From an uncultured Prevotella sp. (GTDB lineage: Bacteria > Bacteroidota > Bacteroidia > Bacteroidales > Bacteroidaceae): a stretch of 54,272 nucleotides of DNA. The DNA lies in contig CALUGP010000018.1 in NCBI GenBank assembly GCA_944320195.1, positions 1 through 54,272 of the forward strand, written 5' to 3'. The notes under the pieces were generated by a model. It did no database searches. It worked only from the letters and a program-made list of their open reading frames with translations, and was not told the origin of the DNA. The position numbers and the translations under genes are program-made. This document shows positions 7,608 to 16,635 of the stretch, one piece after another. Position 1 is the stretch's first letter. Each line of letters starts with the position of its first letter.

Positions 7608-9464
7608 TCAGAACGGGAACAGCAAGGGAAGCACGAACACCATCACCACGCCTATTATGAGCTGCAAAGGCAAGCCCACCTTCACATAGTCCATGAACGT
7701 GTACCGCCCGGCCTGCATCACCAGGGCGTTGGGCGGCGTGGAGAACGGCGATGCGAAGCACATGCTGGCGCCGAGCGCCACGGCGAAGAGGAACGGATAA
7801 GGGCAGAGAGCGCTCTCCACGGCCGAGGTGAGCGCAATCGGAGACATGAGCACGGCCGTGGCCGTGTTGCTTATGAACATAGTAAGCAGCGACGTGGTGA
7901 AATATATACCGGCCAGAAGCACGTAGGGGCCGTATCCTCCCAGTCCGCTTACCAGCGAATGGGATATTGCGGCCGACGCCCCGGTCTTCTCCAACGCCAC
8001 CGACATGGGCAGCATGGCCGCTATCAGCACCACGCTCTCCCAGTTTATGGTCTTGTATGCCGCCTCGACGTTGCGGAAGCATCCTGTAAGCACCATCAGC
8101 ACCGCCGCCGCCATCACGGCCGTGACGGGAGCCACGGGTATGAAGTCGAACACCATCACCGCAACCATGAGCAGCATTATGCAGGCGGCCAGCGGAGCCT
8201 TGTAGTCCAGGGTGACCTTGGCCGCCTCCTCGAGCGGCTGACCAAGCACCACCCACTTCTCTTCCTCGTCACCCAGACGGCTTATGTTGGCCCATGTGCC
8301 CTGCACAAGCAGGACGTCGCCCCCGTGGAGGCGCACTCCGGCCAGATTGTCCATGATGTACTCGCCCTTGCGCCTTATGCCTACGACGTTTATGCTGTAC
8401 TTAGCCCTGAAGCCGGCGTCCTTCAGCAGGCGCCCCACGAGGCTCGACGTGGGCATGAGCACAATCTCGGCCATGCCGATGTCGTAAAAGTCGAGCCCGG
8501 CGCGCCCTTCCTCTCCGCCCTGAGCCTTGGCCGGAGAGTCCAGCGAGCAGTCACGGGCAAAACGCAAAGCCTGCTCTCTCTCTCCCGTAAGATAGATTAT
8601 GTCGCCCTCCTGAAGCACCGTCCCGGGGCCGGCGGCCGTCTGGCTGACGTTCTTTATCAGTCCCTTCCGGCGCGTGGTCTCGCGCCTTACCTCGAGCACG
8701 GCCAGGCCGTAACGGTTGCGCACGTCAAGCTCGGCAATGCTCCTGCCCTTTATGGAAGCACGGGAACCTACCACGAAACGCGACAGATTGTCCTTCAGGC
8801 GGTACTCGTCGACGAGCTGCTCCAGCGTCTTGGCCTTCATCTTGCCGCCTGCTCCGCCCCCGCTTCTCTTTCCAAGCATCCATTTGCTCAAGGGGAGGAG
8901 CACTATCACGCCCACCGCGATGCACACCAGTCCCACAGGCGTGAACGAGAAGAACGACAAAGGCTCGTATCCGTTCTCTACCAGCACGTCCTGAATCACG
9001 AGGTTTGGCGGCGTTCCAATCAGCGTCAGCATGCCTCCCAGGCTGCTTGCAAAAGCCAACGGCATGAGCAAGCGACCCACGCTTACGTGCGCCTTGGCGG
9101 CCAGGCTCACCACGATGGGGAGCATCAGGGCCACCGTGCCCGTATTGCTGACGAAGGCACCGATGATCGAGGTAACGACCATGACGAGCAGGAACAGGCG
9201 CAGCTCGCTGTCGCCGGCAAGCTTCATGATGCGTCCGCTGACCATCTTGGCAAGACCCGTCTGGAATATTGCGCCACCGACGACGAACAGGCCTACCATC
9301 ATTATCACGACCGAATTGGAAAAGCCTGACAGGGCTTCGTCGGGAGTCAAGACGCCAGACACCATCAGGACTATCAGCGCGCACAGCGCCACCACGTCAG
9401 AGCGTATCTTGCCTATGGCGAAGAACAATGCCGAAACGGCGAGGACTATCAGGGTAAGAAGCAT
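7608..9464 (-). CDS. SLC13-family permease with paired TrkA-C domains
   Basis: Inner-membrane transporter of 618 residues. It has two sets of hydrophobic segments (about 1-200 and 400-618), and the motifs SNTGTVALMLPI and SNTATAVLMSPI are inverted-repeat counterparts of the DASS/SLC13 anion transporters. The middle (about 210-390) holds two TrkA-C-like regulatory domains; the GDIIYLTGE segment marks the first. Members with this layout move sulfate, dicarboxylates or other anions, and the substrate cannot be read here. The neighbouring phosphate-type porin makes an inorganic anion plausible. The start at 9464 gives a hydrophobic N terminus. A seven-of-eight match to the -7 box is at 9476-9483 (minus). 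Confidence 0.82.
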   Translation of the reverse strand: MLLTLIVLAVSALFFAIGKIRSDVVALCALIVLMVSGVLTPDEALSGFSNSVVIMMVGLFVVGGAIFQTGLAKMVSGRIMKLAGDSELRLFLLVMVVTSIIGAFVSNTGTVALMLPIVVSLAAKAHVSVGRLLMPLAFASSLGGMLTLIGTPPNLVIQDVLVENGYEPLSFFSFTPVGLVCIAVGVIVLLPLSKWMLGKRSGGGAGGKMKAKTLEQLVDEYRLKDNLSRFVVGSRASIKGRSIAELDVRNRYGLAVLEVRRETTRRKGLIKNVSQTAAGPGTVLQEGDIIYLTGEREQALRFARDCSLDSPAKAQGGEEGRAGLDFYDIGMAEIVLMPTSSLVGRLLKDAGFRAKYSINVVGIRRKGEYIMDNLAGVRLHGGDVLLVQGTWANISRLGDEEEKWVVLGQPLEEAAKVTLDYKAPLAACIMLLMVAVMVFDFIPVAPVTAVMAAAVLMVLTGCFRNVEAAYKTINWESVVLIAAMLPMSVALEKTGASAAISHSLVSGLGGYGPYVLLAGIYFTTSLLTMFISNTATAVLMSPIALTSAVESALCPYPFLFAVALGASMCFASPFSTPPNALVMQAGRYTFMDYVKVGLPLQLIIGVVMVFVLPLLFPF

Positions 9465-9686
9465 GGGTGGGTATTCAAATTAAGGGTTAAGAGCTAAGAA
9501 CTAAGAATTAAGAGCGCATCATGCGTCATGAATTATGCACCAACTGTAATTGTCATTTGTAAGCGCAGGGACGTGAGGAGAGGAAAGAACCGGGAACGAG
9601 GAACCCGTCCGCATTGCCGTGCCCTTCAGGCTCAGTGCCACAAGGATTACAGATTCTCCACTCCCGGCTCTTCGTTCTTTCACTCA

Positions 9687-11168
9687 CTAATAGCTTCTGG
9701 CTATGATGACGCGCTGCCTGGCCGGCTTGCCCGACACCATGTCGACGCCCTCGGTCTGCTCCACGCCGAAGGGCACGCAGCGTATCGTGGCCTGCGTCTC
9801 CTCCTTTATCCTGGCCTCTGTCTCGGCCGTGCCGTCCCAGTGGCAGAGGAAGAAGCCGCCGTCCTTGATGCGCTCCTTGAACTCGTCGTAGTTGTCACAC
9901 TCGTAGATGCGCGAGTCGCGGTAGGCCTTGGCCTTGTCAAACATGTTCTGCTGGATGTCCTTCAAGAGCTGCTCCACGCGCTCCACGATGCCGTCCACGG
10001 GCACGGTCTCCTTCTCGAGCGTGTCGCGGCGCATTATCTCGAGCGTGTTGTTCTCCAGGTCGCGTCCGCCCATCACGAGGCGCACGGGCACGCCCTTCAG
10101 CTCGTAGTCGGCGAACTTGAAGCCCGGGCGCTTGTTGTCTGCGTCGTCATACTTCACCGAGATGCCAGCCTGGCGCAGCGCGTCGATTACGGGCGTAAGC
10201 TTCTCGGTTATGGCCTTGAGCTGGTCGGCTCCCTTGGTTATCGGGATGATCACCACCTGGATGGGCGCGAGCATTGGCGGCAACACCAGTCCGTTGTCAT
10301 CGGAGTGCGTCATGATGAGCGCGCCGATAAGGCGTGTCGACACGCCCCACGACGTGGCCCACACGTATTCGGGCTTGTTCTCCTTGTTCAGGTAAGTCAC
10401 GTCGAACGCCTTGGCGAAGTTCTGGCCAAGGAAGTGGCTCGTTCCGCTCTGCAGGGCCTTGCCGTCCTGCATCATGGCCTCTATGGTGTAAGTGTTCAGC
10501 GCACCGGCGAAACGCTCCGTCTCGCTCTTCACTCCCTGCACCACGGGCACGGCCATCCACTTCTCGGCGAAGTCGGCGTAGACGTGGAGCATCTTCTGCG
10601 CCTCGGCCTCGGCCTCCTCGCGCGTGGCGTGGGCGGTGTGCCCCTCCTGCCATAGGAACTCCGACGTGCGCAGGAACGGCCTTGTGCGCATCTCCCAGCG
10701 CATCACGTTGCACCACTGGTTGCACATCAGCGGCAGGTCGCGGTAAGAGTGTATCCAGTTCTTGTACGTGTTCCAGATTATCGTCTCAGACGTAGGGCGG
10801 ATGATGAGTTCCTCCTCGAGCCTGGCCGAAGGGTCCACCTCCACTCCGCTCTTGTCCTCCTTGGCGCGCAGGCGGTAGTGCGTCACCACGGCGCATTCCT
10901 TGGCGAAGCCTTCGACGTGCTCCGCCTCGCGCGAGAGGAACGACTTAGGTATGAGCAACGGGAAGTAAGCGTTCTGCGCCCCCGTCTCCTTGAACATCTT
11001 GTCAAGCTGGTGCTGCATCTTCTCCCAGATGGCGTAGCCGTAAGGCTTTATCACCATGCATCCGCGCACGGCGGACTGCTCGGCGAGGTCGGCCTTGGTC
11101 ACCAGGTCGTTGTACCACTGGCTGTAGTTGTCAGCCCTTTTGGTCAAGTCTTTCAATTCTTTTGCCAT
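9687..11168 (-). CDS. proS: Prolyl-tRNA synthetase (type 3)
   Basis: Class II aminoacyl-tRNA synthetase of 493 residues that charges tRNA-Pro. Motif 2 ([20 protein letters not shown]) and the nearby TSET and [11 protein letters not shown] segments identify prolyl specificity. The size and the lack of the roughly 180-residue editing insertion place it in the archaeal/eukaryote-like type 3 group found in Bacteroidetes. A C-terminal domain ends in a tyrosine (IARSY), as is usual in that group. It has its own promoter upstream. The 9465-9686 spacer past its end holds a low-complexity TTAAGAACTAAG tract but no gene. Confidence 0.93.
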   Translation of the reverse strand: MAKELKDLTKRADNYSQWYNDLVTKADLAEQSAVRGCMVIKPYGYAIWEKMQHQLDKMFKETGAQNAYFPLLIPKSFLSREAEHVEGFAKECAVVTHYRLRAKEDKSGVEVDPSARLEEELIIRPTSETIIWNTYKNWIHSYRDLPLMCNQWCNVMRWEMRTRPFLRTSEFLWQEGHTAHATREEAEAEAQKMLHVYADFAEKWMAVPVVQGVKSETERFAGALNTYTIEAMMQDGKALQSGTSHFLGQNFAKAFDVTYLNKENKPEYVWATSWGVSTRLIGALIMTHSDDNGLVLPPMLAPIQVVIIPITKGADQLKAITEKLTPVIDALRQAGISVKYDDADNKRPGFKFADYELKGVPVRLVMGGRDLENNTLEIMRRDTLEKETVPVDGIVERVEQLLKDIQQNMFDKAKAYRDSRIYECDNYDEFKERIKDGGFFLCHWDGTAETEARIKEETQATIRCVPFGVEQTEGVDMVSGKPARQRVIIARSY

Positions 11169-11199
11169 GATAAATGCTTATGTTACGAATTTTTGGATG

Positions 11200-11207
11200 C
11201 AAACTTA
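11200..11207 (-). promoter_or_regulatory. -7 promoter box for proS
   Basis: The minus strand reads TAAGTTTG, a full match to the Bacteroidetes -7 box, giving a leader of about 25 nt before the proS ATG. No clear upstream TTTG. Confidence 0.55.
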
Positions 11208-11295
11208 CACATTTTCCGCCGAATACTGAAATTATCTTTATATTTATTATGCAATAAAAGAATACTGTCTGATTTTTAGGCTTATTTTTGAAGCC

Positions 11296-11383
11296 TTGCA
11301 AAAGACGGCCTTTCGCATCACAAAAGACCGTCAACCGGACGGTAAAAGGCCGCCTTTTGCAAGCCGATTAGCGGCCTTTTGCA
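11296..11383. repeat. REP-like cluster B between divergent proS and abc-f genes
   Basis: Four units related to AAAGGCCGTCTTTTGC in alternating orientation, including a GACGG/CCGTC pair and a copy ending in GGCCTTTTGC. The cluster sits between two divergent promoters, so it cannot be only a terminator at a gene end. Confidence 0.7.
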
Positions 11384-11455
11384 TTCGCGTCTTCCACCTT
11401 ATTATTTTTAAGTGGTCATCATCGCCGGCACAACCGTTCTTTTCCATCACAAATG

Positions 11456-11486
11456 TTTGGCGTGACGGGAAAAATGAGTACCTTTG
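11456..11486 (+). promoter_or_regulatory. Promoter of the ABC-F gene
   Basis: TTTG (11456-11459) and TACCTTTG (11479-11486) are 25 bp apart centre to centre, the layout of a Bacteroidetes housekeeping promoter. Transcription should begin near 11493, about 22 nt before the ATG. Confidence 0.75.
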
Positions 11487-11514
11487 CAGGTTGGAAAGCA
11501 AGGAAACAAAACAG

Positions 11515-13482
11515 ATGATCTCAGTAGAACACTTGAAGGTGGAATTCGGCGCGAAGCCCCTGTTCAGCGACGCGAGCTTCGTCATCAACGACCGCGACCG
11601 CATAGCCCTGGTGGGCAAGAACGGGGCCGGCAAGTCCACCATGCTAAAGATACTCTGCGGCATGCAGCGCCCCACGGAGGGCACGGTGAGCGTGCCGCAG
11701 GGTGTCACCATGGGCTACCTGCCCCAGGTGATGGTGCTCACCGACGACACCACCGTGCGCGAGGAGGCGCGCAAGGCCTTCGCCGCCGGCACGGCCCTGA
11801 AGCGGAGGCTGGACGCAATGGAGGCCGAGCTGGCCGGCAGGGACGACTATGACTCGCCCGGGTACATGGCCCTGGTCGAAAGGTTCACGCGCGAGCACGA
11901 CCGCTACATGATGATGGGAGCCGATGGCTACGAGGCCGACCTTGAGCGCACGCTCACGGGCCTGGGCTTCGCGCGGACGGACCTTGACCGCCCCACGAGC
12001 GAGTTCAGCGGCGGATGGCGCATGCGCATAGAGCTGGCCAAGATACTGCTTGAGCGCCCCGACGTGCTGCTGCTCGACGAGCCCACCAACCATCTCGACA
12101 TAGAGAGCATACAGTGGCTGGAGCAGTTCCTGGCCACGTCGGCCAAGGCCGTGGTGCTGGTGAGCCACGACAGGGCGTTCATCAACAACGTGACCAACCG
12201 CACGCTCGAGATAAGCTGCGGCCGCGTGGCGGACTACCGCGTGAAGTACGACGAATATGTGCGCCTGCGCGCCGAGCGCCGCGAGCAGCAGCTCCGCGCA
12301 TACGAGAACCAGCAGAAGGAGATAGCCGACATAAAGGACTTCATAGAGCGCTTCCGCTACAAGCCTACGAAGGCCGTGCAGGTGCAGAGCCGCATAAAGC
12401 AGCTGGAGAAGATCGTGCCCATAGAGATAGACGAGGTGGACAACTCGGCCATGCGCCTTAAGTTCCCCCCGTGCCCGCGCAGCGGCGACTGGCCCGTGGT
12501 GTGCGACGGCGTGGGCAAGGCCTACGGCGAGCACACGGTGCTCGCCGGCGTCAACCTGAGCATAAGGCGCGGCGAGAAGGTGGCCTTCGTGGGCCGGAAC
12601 GGCGAGGGCAAGTCCACGCTCGTGAAGTGCATCATGGGCGAGATACCCTTCACCGGCACGCTCAAGACGGGGCACAACGTCGAGATTGGCTACTTCGCGC
12701 AGAACCAGGCGCAGCTGCTCGACGAGAGCCTCACGGTGTTCCAGACCATAGACAACGTGGCGCGCGGCGACGTGCGCCTCAGGATAAACGACATTCTGGG
12801 CGCCTTCATGTTCGGCGGAGAGGCGTCAGAGAAGCGCGTGGGCGTGCTCAGCGGAGGCGAGCGCAGCCGCCTGGCCATGATACGCCTGCTGCTCGAGCCG
12901 GTCAACCTGCTCATACTCGACGAGCCCACCAACCATCTTGACATGCCTTCGAAGGACGTGCTCAAGGAGGCCATACGCGCCTTCGACGGCACGGCCATAA
13001 TAGTGAGCCACGACCGCGAGTTCCTCGACGGGCTGGTGACCAAGGTCTACGAGTTCGCAGGAGGCCGCGTGAGGGAGCACCTGGGAGGAATATACGAGTA
13101 TCTTGGCGAAGGACGAAGGACGAAGGGCGAAGAAGCCTCCTCAAGCGAAAACGGGAAAGTGAAAAGCGGGAAATCCGATTCCTCCGCACGGCAAGAGGAT
13201 CCGTCACCCATAGCCCCCCAATCCTCGGCTAAAGAGTCTTACGCCGAGCGCAAGGAACAGCAAAAGAAAATACGCCGCGCCGAGAAGGCCGTAGAGGACA
13301 GCGAGGCCAAGATAGAGCGGCTCGAGGCACGCCTCAAGGAGCTTGACGGCATACTGTGCCAGCCCGACAAGGCCTCGGACATGACCCTCGTGGCCGAGTA
13401 CACCGAGACGAAGAAGACGCTCGACGAGGAGGTGGAACGCTGGGAACGGCTCTCAGAGGAGCTGGAGGAAATGAGGAAATGA
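11515..13482 (+). CDS. ABC-F family ATPase
   Basis: Soluble ATP-binding protein of 655 residues with two ABC domains and no membrane segments. The first has Walker A GKNGAGKST (34-42), signature FSGGWRMR and Walker B LLLDEPTNHLD. The second has GRNGEGKST, LSGGERSR and LILDEPTNHLD. A charged inter-domain linker includes the ABC-F arm and PtIM-like region. The C terminus is a coiled coil (about 575-655). ABC-F proteins bind the ribosomal E site and relieve stalling or protect against antibiotics; which applies here is unknown. The segment before the coiled coil (about residues 532-572) is low complexity, and its DNA resembles nearby spacer repeats. I chose the ATG at 11515 because the promoter lies inside the longer frame. 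Confidence 0.88.
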   Translation: MISVEHLKVEFGAKPLFSDASFVINDRDRIALVGKNGAGKSTMLKILCGMQRPTEGTVSVPQGVTMGYLPQVMVLTDDTTVREEARKAFAAGTALKRRLDAMEAELAGRDDYDSPGYMALVERFTREHDRYMMMGADGYEADLERTLTGLGFARTDLDRPTSEFSGGWRMRIELAKILLERPDVLLLDEPTNHLDIESIQWLEQFLATSAKAVVLVSHDRAFINNVTNRTLEISCGRVADYRVKYDEYVRLRAERREQQLRAYENQQKEIADIKDFIERFRYKPTKAVQVQSRIKQLEKIVPIEIDEVDNSAMRLKFPPCPRSGDWPVVCDGVGKAYGEHTVLAGVNLSIRRGEKVAFVGRNGEGKSTLVKCIMGEIPFTGTLKTGHNVEIGYFAQNQAQLLDESLTVFQTIDNVARGDVRLRINDILGAFMFGGEASEKRVGVLSGGERSRLAMIRLLLEPVNLLILDEPTNHLDMPSKDVLKEAIRAFDGTAIIVSHDREFLDGLVTKVYEFAGGRVREHLGGIYEYLGEGRRTKGEEASSSENGKVKSGKSDSSARQEDPSPIAPQSSAKESYAERKEQQKKIRRAEKAVEDSEAKIERLEARLKELDGILCQPDKASDMTLVAEYTETKKTLDEEVERWERLSEELEEMRK

Positions 13483-13666
13483 ATAAATTAACAATTAACA
13501 ATTAAAAATTAAAAATTATCCCCTGTACATCCACGGCTCATCCGGCACATTAGGCTAATCGGGCCTATCCGCCCAACCTGGCTTCCACGGCTCATCGGGC
13601 TAATCCGGCTCATCGCCCCTATCGCTTACAATTACAATTACAAATGACATTAACTATATTATCATT
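13483..13666. repeat. Low-complexity spacer upstream of the M13 peptidase gene
   Basis: AT-rich tandem ATTAACAATTAA-like units (about 13486-13519) are followed by a GC-richer stretch in which CCACGGCTCATC and GGCTAATC recur (about 13530-13618). The spacer ends in three CAATTA-type units just before the next gene. No promoter box or coding sequence is recognisable. Confidence 0.5.
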
Positions 13667-15706
13667 ATGAAAGTAAGACACATTATCCCCGTTGTGCTCT
13701 TCGCGGCCGCGCCGTTCGCGGCCGGCGCGCAGGCACAACTGAAATCGGGTATCGACCTGACCAACCTCGACACGAGCGTCAAGCCGGCCGAAGACTTCTA
13801 CAAGTACGCATGCGGCGGATGGATGAAGAAGAACCCCCTGCCGGCCGCCTATTCGCGCTTCGGCAGCTTTGACCAGCTGGCGCTTGACAACAACAAGCGT
13901 ATCAACTCCATCCTGACCGACCTGCTCAAGAACACTTACCAGGCCGGAACCACAGAGCAGAAACTGAGCGACTTCTACAAGCTGGCCATGGACTCCGTGC
14001 GCCGCAACAAGGAAGGCGTAACCCCGGCCATGCCGCTCATAGGCGAGATTGAGGGAGCCAAGACCGTGGCCGACCTGCGCGCGCTGCAGCTCAAGTATGC
14101 CGCGTTCGGCTACGGCGTGCCCATGGGCATAGGCTTCGGAGCCGACGAGAAGAACGCCAAGATGAACATCCTGAACATCTACCAGGGCGGACTCGTGCTC
14201 GGCCAGAAGGAGTATTACCTCGACACCGACTCGGCCACTACCGCCATACGCGAGGCCTACAAGAAGCACATCGTGCGCATGTTCAAGCTCTTCGGCTTCC
14301 CGGAGGCAGACGCCGTGAAGAAGATGGAGAACATAATGTCGATAGAGACAGCCCTGGCCAAGGTGTCAAAGTCAAGGACGGAGCTTCGCGACGTCGAGGC
14401 GAACTACAACAAGATGACACTGGAGCAGTTTGAAAGCAGCTATCCGCACGTCAACTTGACCAAGCTGCTCAACGCAGAGGGGGTCAAGACAGAGTATTTC
14501 AAGGAGATGGTGGTAGGCCAGCCCGACTTCGTCAAGGGAGCCGACGCCGTCATCGCGTCAATGACCGCCGACGGCCTGCGCGCATACATGGAGTGGGACG
14601 CGATACTCTCTGCCGCAAGCTACCTCAGCGACGAGGTGGTAGAGGCCAACTTCGACTTCTTCGGCCGCACCCTGTCGGGCCGCAAGGAGAACTATCCGCG
14701 CTGGAAGCTCGCCACGTCGCACGTCGAGGGACAGATGGGCGAAGCCCTCGGCAAGATGTACGTGGAGCGCTACTTCCCGGCATCGTCGAAGGAACGCATG
14801 CAGAAGCTCGTCAAGAATCTCCAGATATCACTGGCAGAGCGCATCGAGGCTCAGGACTGGATGAGCGCCGAGACCAAGAAGGCCGCGCTTGACAAGCTCA
14901 ACTCGTTCTACGTCAAGATAGGCTATCCCGACCAGTGGAAAGACATGTCGGGGCTTACAATCGACCCGAAGCTCTCGTTCTATGAGAACGTGCAGAGGTG
15001 CCGCCTGTTCTGGGACAAGTGGAACATCGACTACCGCGCCGGCAAGCCCGTGGACAAGGAGGAGTGGTTCATGACTCCGCAGACGGTCAACGCCTACTAT
15101 AACCCCACGACCAACGAAATCTGCTTCCCGGCCGGAATACTCCAGGTGCCCTTCTTCGACCCCACGGCCGACGACGCGTTCAACTACGGAGCCATCGGCG
15201 TGGTGATAGGACACGAGATGACACACGGATTCGACGACCAGGGACGCCACTATGACAAGAGCGGCAACATGACCGACTGGTGGACGGCCTCGGACGCGGA
15301 GAACTTCAACAAGCGCGCCGAGAAGTACGCCGAGTTCTTCTCAGCCATAAAGGTGCTGCCCGACCTCAACGCCAACGGAAAGCTCACCCTTGGCGAGAAC
15401 CTGGCCGACCACGGAGGCCTTGAGGTGGCGTTCAACGCATACAAGCATGCTACCAAGGACGCGCCGCTCGGCACCATCGACGGACTCACTCCCGACCAGC
15501 GCTTCTTCCTGGCTTATGCCGGAGTGTGGGCCGGAAACATAACCGAGGAAGGCATACGCCAGCTCACCAAGATGGATCCGCACTCTCTCGGCGAATGGCG
15601 CGTGAACGGCGCCTTGCCGCACATCAACGCATGGTATGACGCGTTCAACGTAAAGCCCAGCGACAAGATGTACCTGCCGGAGGATGAGCGTCTGAAACTC
15701 TGGTAA
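13667..15706 (+). CDS. pepO: M13-family zinc metalloendopeptidase (PepO/neprilysin type)
   Basis: Exported zinc peptidase of 679 residues. An N-terminal signal peptide ends near AAGAQAQ. The mature protein has the M13 N-terminal domain (DFYKYACGGW near 43-52) and the catalytic domain with HEMTH at 516-520 (zinc ligands H516 and H520, general base E517). ENLADHGG follows at 577-584 and supplies the third ligand E577 and D581. The conserved NAYYNPTTNEI and LPHINAWYDAFNV segments that shape the substrate site are present. Family members cut peptides of up to about 40 residues. In Bacteroidetes they are periplasmic or surface enzymes of uncertain substrate. A hairpin terminator follows directly. 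Confidence 0.92.
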   Translation: MKVRHIIPVVLFAAAPFAAGAQAQLKSGIDLTNLDTSVKPAEDFYKYACGGWMKKNPLPAAYSRFGSFDQLALDNNKRINSILTDLLKNTYQAGTTEQKLSDFYKLAMDSVRRNKEGVTPAMPLIGEIEGAKTVADLRALQLKYAAFGYGVPMGIGFGADEKNAKMNILNIYQGGLVLGQKEYYLDTDSATTAIREAYKKHIVRMFKLFGFPEADAVKKMENIMSIETALAKVSKSRTELRDVEANYNKMTLEQFESSYPHVNLTKLLNAEGVKTEYFKEMVVGQPDFVKGADAVIASMTADGLRAYMEWDAILSAASYLSDEVVEANFDFFGRTLSGRKENYPRWKLATSHVEGQMGEALGKMYVERYFPASSKERMQKLVKNLQISLAERIEAQDWMSAETKKAALDKLNSFYVKIGYPDQWKDMSGLTIDPKLSFYENVQRCRLFWDKWNIDYRAGKPVDKEEWFMTPQTVNAYYNPTTNEICFPAGILQVPFFDPTADDAFNYGAIGVVIGHEMTHGFDDQGRHYDKSGNMTDWWTASDAENFNKRAEKYAEFFSAIKVLPDLNANGKLTLGENLADHGGLEVAFNAYKHATKDAPLGTIDGLTPDQRFFLAYAGVWAGNITEEGIRQLTKMDPHSLGEWRVNGALPHINAWYDAFNVKPSDKMYLPEDERLKLW

Positions 15707-15725
15707 CCAGAACCCCAACAAGCGC

Positions 15726-15780
15726 TAAGAGTCAAGAAAGCCATGCCCGGCCGCTGGTTTTCTTGACTCTTAACTTTTTA
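15726..15780 (+). terminator. Hairpin after pepO
   Basis: A 14-bp perfect stem (15726-15739 against 15759-15772) with a 19-nt loop starts 20 bp after the pepO stop and is followed by CTTTTTA. It probably terminates pepO and lies just before comF. Its arm sequence (TAAGAGTCAAGAAA) resembles the hairpins at 21704-21758 and 36947-37000. Confidence 0.6.
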
Positions 15781-15797
15781 TCCACTTACACTTACAA

Positions 15798-16532
15798 ATG
15801 ACAACAAAGAACAAAGCCCGCGCCCTGATTGAGCGCCTTGGCAGGCTCGTCATGCGCCTGGCAAACCTTGCAGTGCCAAGGAAGTGTGCAATGTGCGGAT
15901 GCCGCCTGGCCATAGGCGAGCACACGATATGCTCGGCATGCGACATGGACCTGCCAAGAACACGCTACCAGGAAAATCCATACAGCAACGACATGGCCAA
16001 ACTCTTATGGGGACGCATGCCGGTGGAAAGGGCGGCGGCACTGTTCTTCTACAAGCCCCACTCCGCATCGAGCCGGATAATCCACAATCTGAAATATTCC
16101 GGCCACCCAGAGACAGGCGAACTCATGGGACGCATGGCCGCCGCGGAATTCGCCGCTCACGGCTTCTTCGACGGCGTGGACGCCATAGTACCCGTGCCGC
16201 TCGCAAGGAAAAGGATGCGCGAACGGGGGTATAACCAAGCATTCGAGATAGCACGCGGAATAAGCGCGGTGACACGAATGCCAATAATAGACAAAGCCGT
16301 AATAAGAGAATCGTTCAAGGGAAGCCAGACAAAGATGAACCGCTGGCAAAGAAACGAGAACGTCGAAGGGGTGTTCTCGCTCGTTGACGGCTCCGCCCTG
16401 ACAGGAAAACACATACTCATAATAGACGACGTGGTGACCACCGGCGCAACCGTAGTGTCGTGCGCCCGTGAGCTCATGAAGGCCGGGGACGTGAGATTCA
16501 GCGTGATGTCGCTGGGATTTACGAAAGGGTGA
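15798..16532 (+). CDS. comF: ComF-family phosphoribosyltransferase-like protein
   Basis: Protein of 244 residues. A zinc-ribbon-like N terminus has cysteines at C30, C33, C45 and C48. The phosphoribosyltransferase fold follows, with the PRPP-binding motif IIDDVVTTGATV and the conserved VPVPLARKRMRERGYNQ segment. This is the ComFC/GntX layout. In naturally competent bacteria ComF takes part in DNA uptake; in others the role is unknown. No other competence genes are in this window. It is convergent with the glycosyltransferase gene downstream. Confidence 0.85.
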   Translation: MTTKNKARALIERLGRLVMRLANLAVPRKCAMCGCRLAIGEHTICSACDMDLPRTRYQENPYSNDMAKLLWGRMPVERAAALFFYKPHSASSRIIHNLKYSGHPETGELMGRMAAAEFAAHGFFDGVDAIVPVPLARKRMRERGYNQAFEIARGISAVTRMPIIDKAVIRESFKGSQTKMNRWQRNENVEGVFSLVDGSALTGKHILIIDDVVTTGATVVSCARELMKAGDVRFSVMSLGFTKG

Positions 16533-16630
16533 GAAGGTGAGAAGGTGAGAAGGTGGGAAGGTTAGAAATGAAGGCATAAATCATTTTCTCACCTTCCCAC
16601 CTTCTCACTTTCTCACTTTCTCACCTTCTC
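16531..16630. terminator. Bidirectional hairpin between comF and the GT2 gene
   Basis: An 18-bp perfect inverted repeat (16545-16562 against 16591-16608) made of GAGAAGGT-type octamers, extended on both sides by further partly complementary octamers. It fills the gap between two convergent genes and should terminate both. The arms are tandem repeats, which is unusual for a simple terminator. Confidence 0.6.
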
Positions 16631-16635
16631 ACCTT

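Noticed and set aside
7566-9329. 587-codon plus-strand frame opposite the SLC13 gene
   Set aside because: Rich in His, Arg and Gln, with no hydrophobic core or domain; the opposite strand encodes a clear transporter.
11644-12675. 343-codon minus-strand frame opposite the ABC-F gene
   Set aside because: High-GC shadow frame; no start context or family signature.
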